Positions 45,508 to 58,465 of a DNA stretch of 64,000 nt are shown in pieces. A program made the translations under genes and the position numbers. This DNA is from Larix kaempferi. Taxonomy: Eukaryota > Streptophyta > Pinopsida > Pinales > Pinaceae. The notes beneath the pieces are model-generated. The model saw only the letters and a list, made by a program, of their open reading frames with translations, ran no database searches and had not been told where the DNA came from. Each line of letters opens with the position of its first letter. The stretch's first letter is position 1. The stretch is from the NCBI GenBank assembly GCA_027924585.1, contig BSBM01001383.1, positions 2,938,001 through 3,002,000 of the forward strand, given 5' to 3'.

Positions 45508-45955
45508 GCGCAGCTGTTCAACGCGCAGCTACACTCAAATGGTCGTTTAACGCGCATCTGTTCAATACGCAGCTTGTTCAATAAGCAGCCGTTCAATGCG
45601 CAGCTGTTCAATGCGCATCTAAACAATGCGCAGCTGTTCAATACGCAGCTGTTCAATACGCAGCTGTTCAACGCGCAGCTGTTCAATACGCAGCTGTTCA
45701 ATGTGCAGCTATTCAATGCGCAGCTATTCGACGCGCAGTTGTTCAATACGCAGCTGTTCAACGCGCAGCTGTTCAATACGCAGCTGTTTAATACGCAGCC
45801 GTTCAATGCTCAGCTGTTCAATACGCAGCTGTTCAATGCGCAGCTGTTCAACGCGCAGCTGTTCAATACGCAGTTGTTGAATACGCAGCTGTTCAATACG
45901 CAGCTGTTCAACGCGCAGCTGTTCAATACGCAGCTGTTTAATACGCAACTGTTCA
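45508..45955. repeat. 15-bp minisatellite, about 30 copies
   Basis: The unit CAGCTGTTCAATACG, with variants ending AACGCG or AATGCG, repeats head to tail with the phase kept throughout. Because the unit is five codons long, repeating pentapeptides are open in several frames: QLFNT on the plus strand, NSCVL and EQLRI on the minus strand. The low divergence between units and CpG-bearing variants suggest recent expansion. It lies in the interior of element D. Confidence 0.9.
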
Positions 45956-46940
45956 ACCAAAGCATGTGTCTTTGAAATTTTTTTTTTTTGTGATTCTCGA
46001 AAATCATTTTGGCATGAAATGTGATTGTCTCCGAAACCTGAAAAATGTGAGTACTAATCCTGCTGCAAATTTTGTGTGAGAGCATCGAAAAATATAAAAT
46101 GCAGGAAAAATATGTGTTTTAGGAAATCAAATTCAAAATAAAATGAAATGCATTTTTACCTGGCGGTCCTGGCGAATCTAGTTTCTTCGTCAATTCCTGT
46201 TTGAAGTGACTTGAGAAAAACAAATTAGCATGAAGCGTAAATAACCATGCATTTGTATTGTTTTCAGGAATGATAGAATGTCCATTTGCAATTTCTGTAA
46301 TTTTAAATTTTTATTTTTATAATTTTTATTTTTTTAATCTTTTCATGGTTTTATAATTTTTATTGTTTGATTATCTAATACACACCAAAAGAAAATGCGA
46401 AAAGAAAATAGTTTTGTTTACTTTTATTATAAAACAAAAAAAATAAAAATGATGTTAAAGGAAAACGGAAAACAAAACGCTCAAAATTAAAATCAGCAAT
46501 TCTGCATTCCTTTGTTTCAAAGGTTTTAATTTATTCAAGCAATTTAGAAATTGTGCTAGAGTATTCAATCCTCATCAATTTGTTGCATTAACTTCACTTG
46601 TTTTTCTGTTTGCTGAGTAAGAATCCTCAATTGTTATTGACATCTTTATGCATTCTTAAGCAATGGCATGGTCGAAGGGAAAGAAGATCATAGACCAAAA
46701 CTGAAAAGACAATGTTGTGACTTATTGGTTCTCATATAAGAAATGATTATGTGCAATATAGCAATTGAGAGTCCAATTGTATCAATTCAAAACAACGTCC
46801 TATATCATATTATTTGGTCAATGAAACTGCTACTTATACCATTGCAGTGAATCTAAATTTTTCAAACCTGTAAAAACAAGCAAAAAGGCGTCTCTTGTTT
46901 TTGAGATGACTTCAAATGGGAGCTCCGTCTGCCTTGATAG
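45956..46940. other. Element D interior, AT-rich, no gene recognised
   Basis: It contains T-rich and A-rich tracts (46310-46450) and no recognisable frame. It may include downstream non-coding sequence carried with the kinase fragment. Confidence 0.4.
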
Positions 46941-46979
46941 ACTTCTTCAGATCTTCATGTTGTCACGTCCTAACAGCAC

Positions 46980-47470
46980 TACTAGTCTCAGCTTCATCAA
47001 GTGTTCCCATGTGTAACAGTTTGCTGAAAAACAATGGTTCCATATTCACCTCGAAGTCGTGGATCTACTAGTTCATGAATGTTGCAGACTCCATTAAGGG
47101 TTTGGCCCAAGACATTATGGTCTGCCCAGAAGCATCAACTGGGCTACAACCTGAGATAATCTCAATCAACAATAACCCAAATAAAAAAACATCAGTTTTC
47201 TCATCGACAATCTCATGAAGGAAATACTTAGGTGCCAAATACCCAAAAGTTCATTCAATTGGAGTTACGAAATGATAAGTCCACTGTCTTGGAAGCCATT
47301 TTGACAATCCAAAATCTGAAATCTGAAGTTCAAAATCCATGCCTAGCAAGACATTCGCAGACTCTATATCTCTATGGATTATGCGTGGCTGGCAGCATTT
47401 GTGCAGATAATACAACCACCGTGCTATTCCAATTGCTACCTTATACTTCCACTACTTGAGCACTTCCAAT
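46980..47470 (-). pseudogene. Receptor-like cytoplasmic kinase fragment (RLCK VI/RBK type) captured by element D
   Basis: On the minus strand the reading gives kinase subdomains VIb to XI: YKVAIGIARWLYYLHKCCQP, RIIHRDIESANVLLG, LQISDFGLSKWLPRQW, TFGYLAPKYFLHEIVDEKTD, FGLLLIEIISG and PVDASGQTIMSWAKPLMES. The HRD and DFG motifs remain, but the catalytic-loop Lys is Glu (HRDIES), the APE motif reads APK, and stops interrupt the frame, one just before TFGYL. After MES a frameshift is needed to continue into NIHELVDPRL. The N-lobe is missing. The KCCQ/KWLP(R/K)QW wording resembles receptor-like cytosolic kinases that bind Rho-type GTPases. It is in sense orientation with element D. Confidence 0.75.
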
Positions 47471-47603
47471 CCCGAGTCTCTGTCCAAATCCAAAACCACT
47501 TCTTGAGCATGAGTCACACGCAACTGTGCCTGCACATGAGGAACTGTACCAAATTCTTCGCATAAAAGTAAACAAAAAAAAATCTCAACCGTTTCTATCT
47601 TCA

Positions 47604-47753
47604 CCATCTGAGCAGATATCAAGATACATCAACGTAACCATCGGAAAATGATTCCATCTGAGCAGATATCAAGATACATCAACGTAACCATTGGAAAATG
47701 ATTCCATCTGAGCAGATATCAAGATACATCAACGTAACCATTGGAAAAAGATT
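47604..47753. repeat. Three tandem copies of a 50-bp unit
   Basis: CCATCTGAGCAGATATCAAG begins at 47604, 47654 and 47704, each followed by the same 30 bases with at most one or two differences. The array lies between the two captured gene fragments of element D. Confidence 0.95.
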
Positions 47754-47811
47754 GCAAAAGTAGGTTGGATTGAATTCATAATCCAAAGAGTTTGTTTGAG
47801 AATTTTGTTCA

Positions 47812-48487
<676 letters not shown>

Positions 48488-50522
48488 CATACCCGGCAAA
48501 GTATAATTCGACAGTGTGTGCTGTCACGTGTTCAAAAATTATGGCGGTGTATTTCCCCGGTTGAATCAGCTACCGAACCTTAATAAACAAACATTATGGC
48601 AGAGATCATTCATCCCTGAGGCAGGCAATAATGAATCGATTAGTCACAGGAGGGTAATCGACTTTTGGCATTAAATAGATTCTCACCTGCTGCGTGAGAT
48701 CCAATTGGTCACTCCGTGAATGATGTTGCGATGAGGAAGTGACTGGGATCCAGGAATAATAAGTCCCCGAGAGTATTAACATTTTTGACAGAGGCAAGCT
48801 TTTCTCCTGCAATTCAGTGGAAGGATCCAAATCTTCCGAGACGGCATAAGGATCACGCTTTGTTAATGCCATCCATATTCGGACTTTCTCCTGGGCGATT
48901 GATTTGCAAGTTTGCTGAATACAACTTACTCAACCCTTCAAAATGTGATTTACATCAACGAATCATAGATGGGCGTGAGCAACCGCTCAACCAAAGTTCC
49001 TGTCTTAAATACAACTCATGTGAAAAGGGACCGTGAAGTTAATTGAAAAAAAATCACCACTAACCAATCATAACAGGACGCCCTATGTTAAAAATGCATG
49101 AAGCCTCGGATAACGGGAGATTTGGAGTGTGTGGATAGCTGCATGGGAATGAGATCTCTCAATTCTGGCTCCAGAAATCGAAGGTAGGATCTACTTATTG
49201 ATGGGTAATTCGCAGATGCAACACACATGTGAATGCCGAGATATCCAGTCTCATCGCCCCCTTAATTAATCACAAGAATGCTGTCTCCCGAATTTTATGA
49301 GATCTTCTAGCAAAGAAAAGGATTGAAAAGCGCAGATCAGTTCCTAATGGAATATATTTTGGATAGGGTTTCATTATTCATTTCTGAAAATTCTCGTTCA
49401 ATTTCCTTTTTATAGCAAAAAGAATAAAAAATGAATAACGTCCCTCATCATTCGTAAAGAACAAGTGGTATTTGGTCAATTATTCGTGCGAATTTGGAAG
49501 CATATCCTATCCCTTACCTGCCCATGGTGTTGCAGCTGTGATATTGCCGGCATTTAAGCTACCATAGATTCGGGAGAAACCAAAAAAAAAAATTGTCAAA
49601 TTTTTTTTCTTATAAACTTATTTTTTTGTTGCAGCTTGTTTTGTTTGCAAGTTTTACTCCAGGTTGAACGGTTTTTTTTTTTTTTATTATTATTAGGGGA
49701 TTACAGGTGGATGGAGTGCGCGGATACAGCAAATTGCAGAAATGTTTTTGGCCTAAGCATTTTGTTCTTGTTTTTGTGGCCGAGTTAAATTTCCAGGCAG
49801 CTATAGGATGAAGGCAAAGAGATGGTATCCCTGCCTTCGTAAATCAGTGAGAAAGTTGCAGGTTCTTTTCATTGTTTCAAGGGTTGTTGCAGGCTTTTTA
49901 TTAGATTTTTTTTTCTTTTATTGTTGTCCTAATGCAACTTATAGTTTTATTATTTGCAGATGGAGCATGGAGGTGCAGATTTAATATTTTTTTTCCTGTT
50001 TACGTTGTAGAAAATAAAATAATTTAATCTGCAAATTTATTTTGCAAATTTCGAAGTTAATTTTCATTTTCAGAAAATAAACAAAACTCTTAAAAATTTA
50101 TTTTGCATATTTAAAAGAAAAATTTGAGCAAATGGAACAAATTTTGAGGAACAGCAGATTAGGCAATTTTTATCGTCAAAAATCTTTCTGAAATCATTTT
50201 TAATCATCCCTACTTTCTGATCCTCGCGATCGCACGAAGCGCGGAGGAGAGCATACTTATTCAACACTAAAGTAAATCTGAAAATGAAAGCAGAAACTGA
50301 AAATGAACACCTACCTACTCTATGCTAATTAGAATTTAGAAATATGCTATGTGTAGTCAAACTTCCAATGGAGCCATGCACGTAAAAGTAACAGCAACAT
50401 GTTTAGTGGTAATTTTCCAAATGAAAGATGAAAATTTAGAAGAATGAGTGAGTCTTCTTGCTCTAACGACAAACTAACTAAATAACAAGAAAAACTAAAT
50501 TGATCTAATTGCGTACTTACCT
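48488..50522. other. Element D interior upstream of the BiP fragment
   Basis: About 2 kb without a convincing gene. Part of it may be promoter or 5' untranslated sequence of the captured BiP locus. The minus-strand open frame 48606-48872 (MALTKRDPYAVSEDLDPSTE...) is not recognised. AT-rich tracts and a T run (49670-49690) are present. Confidence 0.4.
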
Positions 50523-50781
50523 GGAACCATCGTTCGATATGGCTTTCGTAAGCGCATTTTCCCGCACTCAGATCATGCTGCAGCTCCTTATCATCTTCCT
50601 CAATCTTTTGTTCGAATGATTGTTCGTCATCAAATATGCAGGAGTCTTCAGATGCTGATTCCTCATTTGTTTCTGAAGGAGTATTTAAACTTTCAGCTGC
50701 TGTCAGGATCTCCTCTTCCAGAGAAGAGGAGACTCCGATTTTTGCAAGGATGTGAGCAAGTTGTTCCAAGCTGATACTCAT
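50523..50781 (-). CDS. Acidic leader ORF of element D with a splice-donor-like end
   Basis: Starting about 360 bases downstream of the primer site on the minus strand, MSISLEQLAHILAKIGVSSS opens a frame rich in Glu and Ser (EEEILTAAESLNTPSETNEE, EQKIEEDDKELQHDLSAGK). It runs to HIERWFQ, where CAG|GTAAGT gives a perfect splice donor. The frame stays open beyond (to 50347), but those residues are hydrophobic and intron-like. It could be the element's own small gag-related exon or another captured host exon. I do not recognise the protein. Confidence 0.4.
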
Positions 50782-50895
50782 AGTTAAATCATATTGTAAA
50801 AGGGGTTCTTACATCATCCAAATCAAAATTTGAAAACTGAAAACCACACTTGCTGAAAATAAAACACTCTTGTTAAAACACATGAAAACCTCTTC

Positions 50896-51046
50896 ACAGT
50901 TGCAAAAATTGAAATTGCAAAAACATGCTTACAGAAATTGAAACACACTTGCAAAAATTGAAATTTACACTAATTTGCAGAAATTGAAATTTATTCTAAA
51001 TTGCAGAAATTGAAATTTACGCTAAATTGCAGAAATTGAAACACAC
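50896..51046. repeat. Leader repeat of element D (TTGCAGAAATTGAAA units)
   Basis: The unit TTGCA(G/A)AAATTGAAA recurs about six times at spacings near 27 bases between the leader ORF and the primer site. Confidence 0.75.
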
Positions 51047-51143
51047 CCTTCATGCCTTACCCATATGTCACCTCAGGGTTAGGAGCATGAATAATCACAC
51101 TTGCATGAAAAATAAATAAATTAATACCTCAATCCTTTATGCT

Positions 51144-51161
51144 TCCCCGACAACGGCGCCA
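51144..51161 (-). other. Primer-binding site of element D (Asp tRNA)
   Basis: TCCCCGACAACGGCGCCA on the plus strand is the complement of TGGCGCCGTTGTCGGGGA, the primer site matching plant tRNA-Asp with one mismatch. It is three bases from the LTR at 51165. Confidence 0.9.
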
Positions 51162-51164
51162 AAA

Positions 51165-52109
51165 TGTCAGGTGAGTTATATGTCGTAATAATTACGTTGC
51201 AGTAAGTTACCCAACTATTTACTTATCAATCCGGGGTACGTAAACTGACGAAGCACGTGCACTGTTTGTGCAGGACTGAAGTAGATCTAATCTAACTTAA
51301 TCTAAATTGCTGAAATCAAATTAATCTAAGAAAGCATTGAAACACTAACTAGGAAAGCAGGAAATTGCATAAGGAAAATACAACATGTGAAGAGTTAACA
51401 ACAACAACACAAGTGAGCTCACATCTATAAATCCATAATCAAATGGCAAACATGAAAGCATAACAATGGAAGCTTAAATCACATTAAGAATCTCAAATCA
51501 AAGATTAATCTAACAAGTACAAAATCCAATCCAATCCACTCTCATTACAACCCTCTTACAAGCTTAATCTAACCTAATTCCAACTTAATGGAATGGAGAG
51601 GGAGCACTCTCCTTTTATACATGAGAGTCCTTAAGAAAAAGATAAGAATGCTTTAATTACAGATCCATTATTCTCTCAACTACTCTCAACCACTTTCCTA
51701 TTATTACAAGATATGGTGCCTTCAAATCCTCCACATATCTCTCATGAATCCTAGATAAGATATGCCAACCAAATCTTCCATGATCTTCTCCTTAAGAATA
51801 GGCTTGAATAACTATCTCCTTTGGAATGGTGTAAGAGATATTTGAGAAGTCTCTTTGAATTAATCATTCACATATTCCTACACATTACAAAGCTCACACA
51901 TATTTGAGATATATATGAAAAACATGTATATTTTCTAATATTTAATCATAAATTCACTTCTAATACTAAAATGAATAAAGTGGAAAATAATAATGTGAAA
52001 CCCAAATGTATTTATGCAAATGATATGATGAAGGTTTAATAGGGTGATGAGATGTAAGGAATAGCGAAGGGAAAGGTGGATGAAAATACGACATTTCTGA
52101 GTCCTAACA
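51165..52109 (-). repeat. 5' LTR of element D (945 bp)
   Basis: It is almost identical to 42453-43397. In coding orientation it starts TGTTAGG and ends CCTGACA. ATTCC follows at 52110-52114 as the target-site copy. Confidence 0.95.
51613..51619 (-). promoter_or_regulatory. Probable TATA box of the element D 5' LTR
   Basis: The minus strand reads CATGTATAAAAGGAGAGTGC, a strong plant TATA context, inside the 5' LTR. Transcription would be expected to start about 30 bases further left, defining R. The same sequence is in the other LTR near 42899-42907. Confidence 0.65.
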
Positions 52110-52316
52110 ATTCCCTCCTTGAAAATTGCAGACCATGAATGTTTATAACAGAGGTTTGGGTGTATAAATGTTGTATTAGAGTGTCCTATATCCTACTAAG
52201 TCCCTCCATACAGAATTCAAAACCATTTGGGATCATTTGGGACAATTTAGGGTTTCACTAGTCCAAGGTTCAGAAATTGGCCAAATTGTGTAAACTTTCA
52301 AATTAGGGATATTATA
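52110..52316 (+). repeat. Element C 5' LTR, piece 4 of 4
   Basis: It starts with ATTCC, the right target-site copy of element D. It resembles the end of the element A LTR (for example GGGATCATTTGGGACAATTT) and ends GGGATATTATA before the primer site. Confidence 0.8.
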
Positions 52317-52317
52317 G

Positions 52318-52329
52318 TGGTATGAGTGT
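52318..52329 (+). other. Primer-binding site of element C, mutated
   Basis: TGGTATGAGTGT keeps the position and nine of twelve bases of the Met-tRNA site found in element A. Confidence 0.7.
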
Positions 52330-52382
52330 ATGGTCCTTGCACCTTTTCATTAATATAATCCATTGAAGAAGAGTTTGCAGCC

Positions 52383-54200
52383 ATGTATTACTATTACGAT
52401 GAATCCTATGAGTACAATGCTTATGAGAAGTATGAAGATGGTTATGAGCAATATGAAGAAGAATGTGAATGGTATGAGGAAGAGGTGCCATTGTGAACAC
52501 TTATTACAATTTCATAAGGAATGAAGGTTATTCATATGACCCTATGTCTGATGAAGATGAATGTTTCATAGAACCAAAGGCTAATCCTATGAATGAATTA
52601 GAAATATTGAAATGTAATGTGCCAACTAGGATTAGTGATACAAAAACTTTCTTCTACACATAATTAATTAAAAACAATGTTTTTGGAAGCTAGTTTGACT
52701 GGAGGGAGGGGGGGGGGGGGAGGATCAAAGGATTTGTATGGATGGGAGAATATGATATATTTTAATACCTATCCAGAAATTACCAGGACCATTTATGTTT
52801 GAATATCAGCCTGGATGAACTCTACTCCAATGCTTCTGGGCACGTAGTATATGCAGACTAATATTGGTCTAAACTATGACTATAAGCTAGGGATGGGTAT
52901 TTATGACTCATAGAGTTTAATAAAAATAAAATATCAGTCAATATACAATAATATATAACTCCAGCAAGTTTAAGAAAGATCTGATAAAGATTTACAAAAA
53001 TATGAGTAAATTAGCATTCTAGGATTGCATAGCTAGTAAAATTCAGGAGCTTCCAAAAAGGAAAGGAAGGCTCACAAATTCCTCTTCTAATACATGTATT
53101 GGATCATACAAAATGTTATCTAACATCTAGAACATAAATGAGCTCATTTGGATCTATTCTCATTCATCTACCATGCATTCTGAAAACTAGTCAAAATCTA
53201 GGAAATTCTAGAGGAGGTGGAGAAATTGAAGAAAATACCAGACTTCTGCAAAAATAAATGTATTGAATGTTATCGGATATTAATATTTAATGTTATTACA
53301 TCATAGAAGAGCCATGAGAATCAATGGCTTCATCACCTCTTGATTCCATAGCATTCTTGAGAGAAGAGAAGAATTGGAATTCTGACTGGAAGGATTCACT
53401 GTGGTTCCTTAAACAATTCATATGAGCACGAATTTTGATGTAGATGTATTCATAAAACCTGCATAAAGAGTCTTCAACAGAAGCAAACTTTCATGGCCTT
53501 CAATGGTATTCAACTGGATCTTCAATTGGAACATAACTGAGTAGAATGGTAACAATTGGGGCACATCACCCAATTGAGATTAGAGGCACATCTCTCCAAT
53601 CGTGAGAAGCTTCATTGCTATCAAATTCATAAACAAACTAAGCCAAAAGTTGTGAATAGATATCTCTCTCTCTCTTTATTTTATAGAATGAATGACCTGT
53701 TGGCTAAGTCATCTCCACCTATGAGAGCAGGTCACCTCCACTAGAGGATCCTCATGAGTTGGCTTGGAATTTCCTGATTTTGGATTAGCTTTGTCTTTCT
53801 TTCCGGCTTTATCCCGTTTCCTGCTTTATCCTTATTTCCTGCTTTATCCTGATTTTCTTGCTTTATCATGTTTTTGCTGATTTTATCTTGATTTGTTGCT
53901 TTTAGCATGTTTTTGACCATTTTTAGCAATTTCCATCCTCCTTGGTCAACTTGGCCTCTCTAATTCGCCCTCCTTATCTTAGCTCATCATTTCTAATCCA
54001 AATATTAGTAATTAGAAATAAAATTACCCAAACCAACTAATTAATTATTCCAAAGTGCATATTCTAAAATTTAATTAATTAAATGCCTCCAAACCAAAAT
54101 TAATTCCTTGGAATAATTTAATTCTTTTGCTAGTACTATTGGCATCATTAATTAAATATTTTAATGCCTATGACCTAGTTACATAGACCTTGTCAAAATT
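52383..54200 (+). other. Element C leader, mostly non-coding
   Basis: A 37-codon frame at 52383 encodes an acidic, Tyr-rich peptide (MYYYYDESYEYNAYEKYEDG...) and then stops. A G-rich run lies at 52701-52723. From 53760 to 53930 the phrase GCTTTATC(C/A)TG(A/T)TTT recurs. The rest has no recognisable coding content and no counterpart in element A. Confidence 0.5.
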
Positions 54201-54212
54201 TGGGGACATGAA

Positions 54213-57090
54213 ATGAAAGCAACATGTAAAACCTTGCCTCAACAATATCAAGCATATCTTGCTTTGAAGGGAGATATACAAAAGGACATTCCTTTTGAAT
54301 ACTATGTCGATTGGATGTTTGTATATAGGCCCAAGAATGAAGATGTGGAGTTAGTGAAGAAAGTTCTATGCCCTTCTTGCAAAATACATTGGAGAGCAAA
54401 TCATATATGTTTGAGTGAAAAGGAGGATACCCATGAGCCACCTAGTTCTGAAATCGGTAAAGCAGAAGAAGCATTACATGAAGAGGGTCGAAAGTCACTC
54501 CCAAGTGACACTGAAAAAGATGAAGAAACATCACATGAGCATGAAGAATATTCCATTGAAAATACTGAATACCATTTTGAGACATACTCTACTTTGGACA
54601 TGAATCAAAGAGCATCTACTGATTGATGCTTGAATTGTGAAGGAGTACCTACTGATGGGTGCTCACACCTCTATGTTGGTGACATAGAGATCACTTTGGA
54701 AAGTGTTGCTGCAAGACACAGTTCCATTGACCATGGATATGAAGACCTTGTAGCATTTTAAGAATAACCAAGATCAACTTCCCCATCACCACTTGAACTT
54801 CATGAAGTTGGTCCAATCAAGAAGGAAGAAGAGGAGGTTCATTTGCAAGAGCCTCATTTTCTTGCAGGTTCCTTGAAGATGGATGAAAAGAATATTCAAG
54901 AGTCCTTGAAAACTCTCAATGACACACATGCACTAGTTTCAAAATTTTGTTGGTGTGTGGAGGAGAAATCTTCCCTTGAAGAGATGGAGAAAATACAGAA
55001 GGAAATGTTGGACACCAAAGGTAATTTTTTGAATTTGCTTTCTGATAAAGATTATTTAATTGAGCTTGTTGGTTTGTATCATGGAATAACCTTGAAGGAT
55101 GCATAAGAGAATGAGAAGCTCTCAAATGAGTTGGAGTCCACCCAAAATATACTCCAAAAATATATGGTACATATTGAGAAACTTCTAGAGAAGTTGCAAA
55201 GGTCCTTTATGCCCTCCTACATATAAGGAAGGCATTCAATGGCTGAAAGAATTTATGTTACAAAGGAGGAACCTCATGTGATGGTGGAACATGAGGGACA
55301 TGTTGATATGTAGGTGCTTGAAGAGGCTACATTCAAACAAGAAGGAAGACAAGCACTTGTTCTTGTTCAGAGGGATTATGAGTTTCTCCATGGTGAGAGT
55401 TGTAGAGCCTTGGAGGAGGCACATGATCTCACAATAGTTGGACCAGCCAATTATGGAGAAGATGCATTAAAAATTTTGACGGGTAAGAGTTGCTAAGAGT
55501 TAATGTTGGTTCACAATTCTTCACCCCCTACTTCTTTTTAAGCCACATCAATTGGGGATGAAAATTGGGTGAAAGGTTTCTTTCTAATCGTGCCACATGA
55601 GGAGTATGAAACTCATATCTCTCCTTTTGATGATGACATGACGAGCACCTTATTATTTACATTTGAAGCAACATACTTTGTTACCTTATGATGATACATA
55701 TCTACATGGATTCACCTATGATGTTTACTTGAGTCACTTGAAGACTCATGATTTTCCTTGCTCCTTTTTTAGTTCATTTGACGTTGGAGGAACTTCATCC
55801 AATTCTTGCGTGAAGAAATATATGATTGAAGCAAATTATTATTGGAAGAAACATCCCTTGTTATTTCTTGATGATATGCATATTCATGGGTGTATTGATG
55901 AGACTTCTTTGAGCCATTTGAACTCTCCATGTTTTCCTTGATCCTTGGTTCGGATTTGGGTGGAGGTTCTCCATTCACTTCTTGGATGAAAGAACACATG
56001 GCTGATTATTTTGTTTCACATTACATTCTTTTGGAGAAGCATGGACATATTTTCTTGTCGGATGATTCCTACTCTTTTGGTGATGAGACATGGGACTTTC
56101 ACTGTTGTCCTTTGAGATTCAATGGTCTCACTCTTGATTCTTGTTTGCATTTGGAACATGAGGACTATCTGGTTGATTGGGGGAGACTTGTTTGAATTCA
56201 GCCTCACTTTGAGGAAATGTATTTCATGATGGAGAGTCTCTCTTGGTCTCAGCCCAACCTTGAAGAAGTTCATATTTTGATGCAGGGGCCCTCAAAGTTT
56301 CAATTGTACAATGGAAATGTTGAACTTCTGGTGTGGTGGTATGATATTTACATCCTTCCTTGCATTTTTCATAGTGATGAATTTTTATTGTTGTTACTAA
56401 TGTTTGAAAATATACAGATGAGACAATGGGATCCTGGCATTCTTTGGAATTTTAGTTTTCCACATGTGACATTGCCACTCAAATATTTTCAACTAAGGAA
56501 GTGGGATGTGGTATTTTGCCTAAATGCTTTTGTGGTAGAGCATGCTTATGTTTTGGAATGCAACACAAGCAATGGGATCTCGACATTGCTTGTTTTTAGT
56601 TCATTTGGAACAGTACCTTGGTTGTTGGCTTGATGGAGAATTCTAACCTTCATTTCACTGAGTTCATTTATGCAGAGTATTGTTTCAGTTTCTTTAGTTG
56701 GACTCAGTTTTCATATGCTTGGTGTGTATGGAGTTTAGTTGCAAATATTTCTCACCATGCATGTATCAAGATCAGTTGGGACCCTAGGATCATTTTTGGT
56801 CTCATTGGTTTCAATTGTTGGGGGGAACAAGCATTATGGGAGATTGAGTCACCACTTGAGAAGGTGATTGTAATTAGAGTGGAGCATCAGAAGCATGGCA
56901 TTTCCTCTCATAAATTTTATTGGAAACATGAAATTTTGAAAATTTTGGCAAATCAATGGCAACTTCAAGAGGTTGTTTTGAAAATGATTTTTGAAACAAG
57001 TTGGAAGCAAATTTTGGAAGGAAAGCAGGTTCTTCAACATCCATGTTTTAAATGTCTTGACGACAAGCAATCCTGGGTGGGGAGGATTGC
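54213..57090 (+). pseudogene. Element C copy of the unknown A-type ORF
   Basis: The reading follows the 667-aa protein of element A: MNQRASTD, CEGVPTDGCSHLYVGDIEIT, STSPSPLELHEVG, EVHLQEPHFL, YDDTYLHGFTYDVYLSHLKT, DDMHIHGCIDETSLSHL and MRQWDPGIL. It is split by stops (54625-54627, then in the 54760s, 55100s, 55490s and 55940s) and several frameshifts. It also has an N-terminal portion (MKATCKTLPQQYQAYLALKG, with CPSCKIHWRANHICL) that does not match A and an insertion in the middle, so A and C are different subfamilies. Conservation of the protein over this distance argues that it was once selected. Confidence 0.7.
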
Positions 57091-58465
57091 CATGTCCCCA
57101 ATTAAATGATTTTTAGATAAATAATTAAGTTGGCCTACCCAATCCCTAAGGGTTATGTGGAAGAATTAAAATATTGACATTTAACCCCAAGGTCTATAGT
57201 TTCTCATGAAATTCAATATTATAAATTGATGGTGGAAAAATAGGCCAATAAATTATGGAATACATGTTAAATGCTCCAAAATGAAGTGGCATTAGGTCCT
57301 AGTTGGACTTGGGGGTGCATAAGTGGACATGTGGGGTCCACATGAGAGAATATTCCTCCTTTAAACATGGAGCCATCCCCAAATTTGAGTTGGAAGGGAA
57401 GAGGTAACATTCATGAAGGAAGAGAAAGAGTCATAGGGATAAAAATAGGCAATGACAGATTCTATGACAACTATGACAAGTATTATGACACTTATGACAT
57501 ATTCTATGACACATATGCCACTTATGAAAGATTCTATGACATCTATGACAATGTAAGAGCTAAAAATAGACCAAGAGGGCGCATGAGAGGAGTTACACAT
57601 CTCCAAAGCATCCAAAATATTCCCCAATTCGAATTCATGGAGGAGTTGGAGACAAAATATGAGCCAAGTGTCATGTGGGGCCAATGAAGGGTCATAATCC
57701 CCACTAATTTGATTTTCATGAGTAATTAGGAGATAATTTGAGTTCTAAGGAGGTAAATGAGCCAACTAAAGTTATTAAAAGGATTCCAAGTCAAAATAGA
57801 GCAACTTTTGGTCATTTGTTATTTGCATCGTTTCAATTTGGGAGAGCTTCAATCTTGTCCTTGCACGGTGGATGTTCATCCTCCCTGCCTTAGAACCAAT
57901 TTCGAGGGTGCAAGATTCCCATCCAATTTGGTTGATGGAGAGGCCATTCAGAACTTTCAACAAAGATTCATGTAGATTTTTTGGTTCAAGTTCAACCCCT
58001 ATCTGAGTTCGATTTCATATTCATTCTTTCTTCTCTTCTCTCATTCTACTATCTTTCTCTCAATGTTCATGTAAAGTGAGATAGCACACTCTTTGTTGCA
58101 TATAGATAATGGAAGGCTATTGTTTCAACCTTATGAACTTGTTAATGGATGCATAACTCTGTAATGGATAGATTATGAGAGCCACAACTCGAAATACTAA
58201 TCACTTCATGTACTATTTCTCCAAGTAACATTGATATTCGAGCTAGTTTCCTCACTATATTCTCATGGTGATTGTAGCATGTTTTGTATAAATTTGATAT
58301 CAAAATTTTATGGATGTGTTTCCTATGATTTAAGATGATTATGGAAGTTAAATGGATGTCCAAATTATTGTATTAAAACCCCTCAAGTCATACTATAGTT
58401 TTCAACATTAATTCATGCTCACTTTTCCACCATTTTCACATAAATTGTATGCCTTAGAAGCTGCT
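57088..58465 (+). repeat. 3' LTR of element C, interrupted by element J
   Basis: It follows the purine tract GGGTGGGGAGGAT (57075-57087) and starts TGCCATGTCCCC. It is the uninterrupted reference that reveals the three insertions in the 5' LTR. It stops at CCTTAGAAGCTGCT where element J begins; the last ~290 bases of the LTR should lie right of the window. Confidence 0.85.

Noticed and set aside
45468-46085. Overlapping repeat-protein frames of up to 163 codons on both strands
   Set aside because: They arise from the 15-bp minisatellite in every register; pentapeptide content follows directly from the DNA repeat.
47604-47753. CRISPR-like array
   Set aside because: Three adjoining 50-bp copies without spacers in a plant nuclear context are an ordinary tandem repeat.
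52701-52723. G-run as a quadruplex regulatory site
   Set aside because: A homopolymeric run in an eroded element leader gives no evidence of function and could include a length error.
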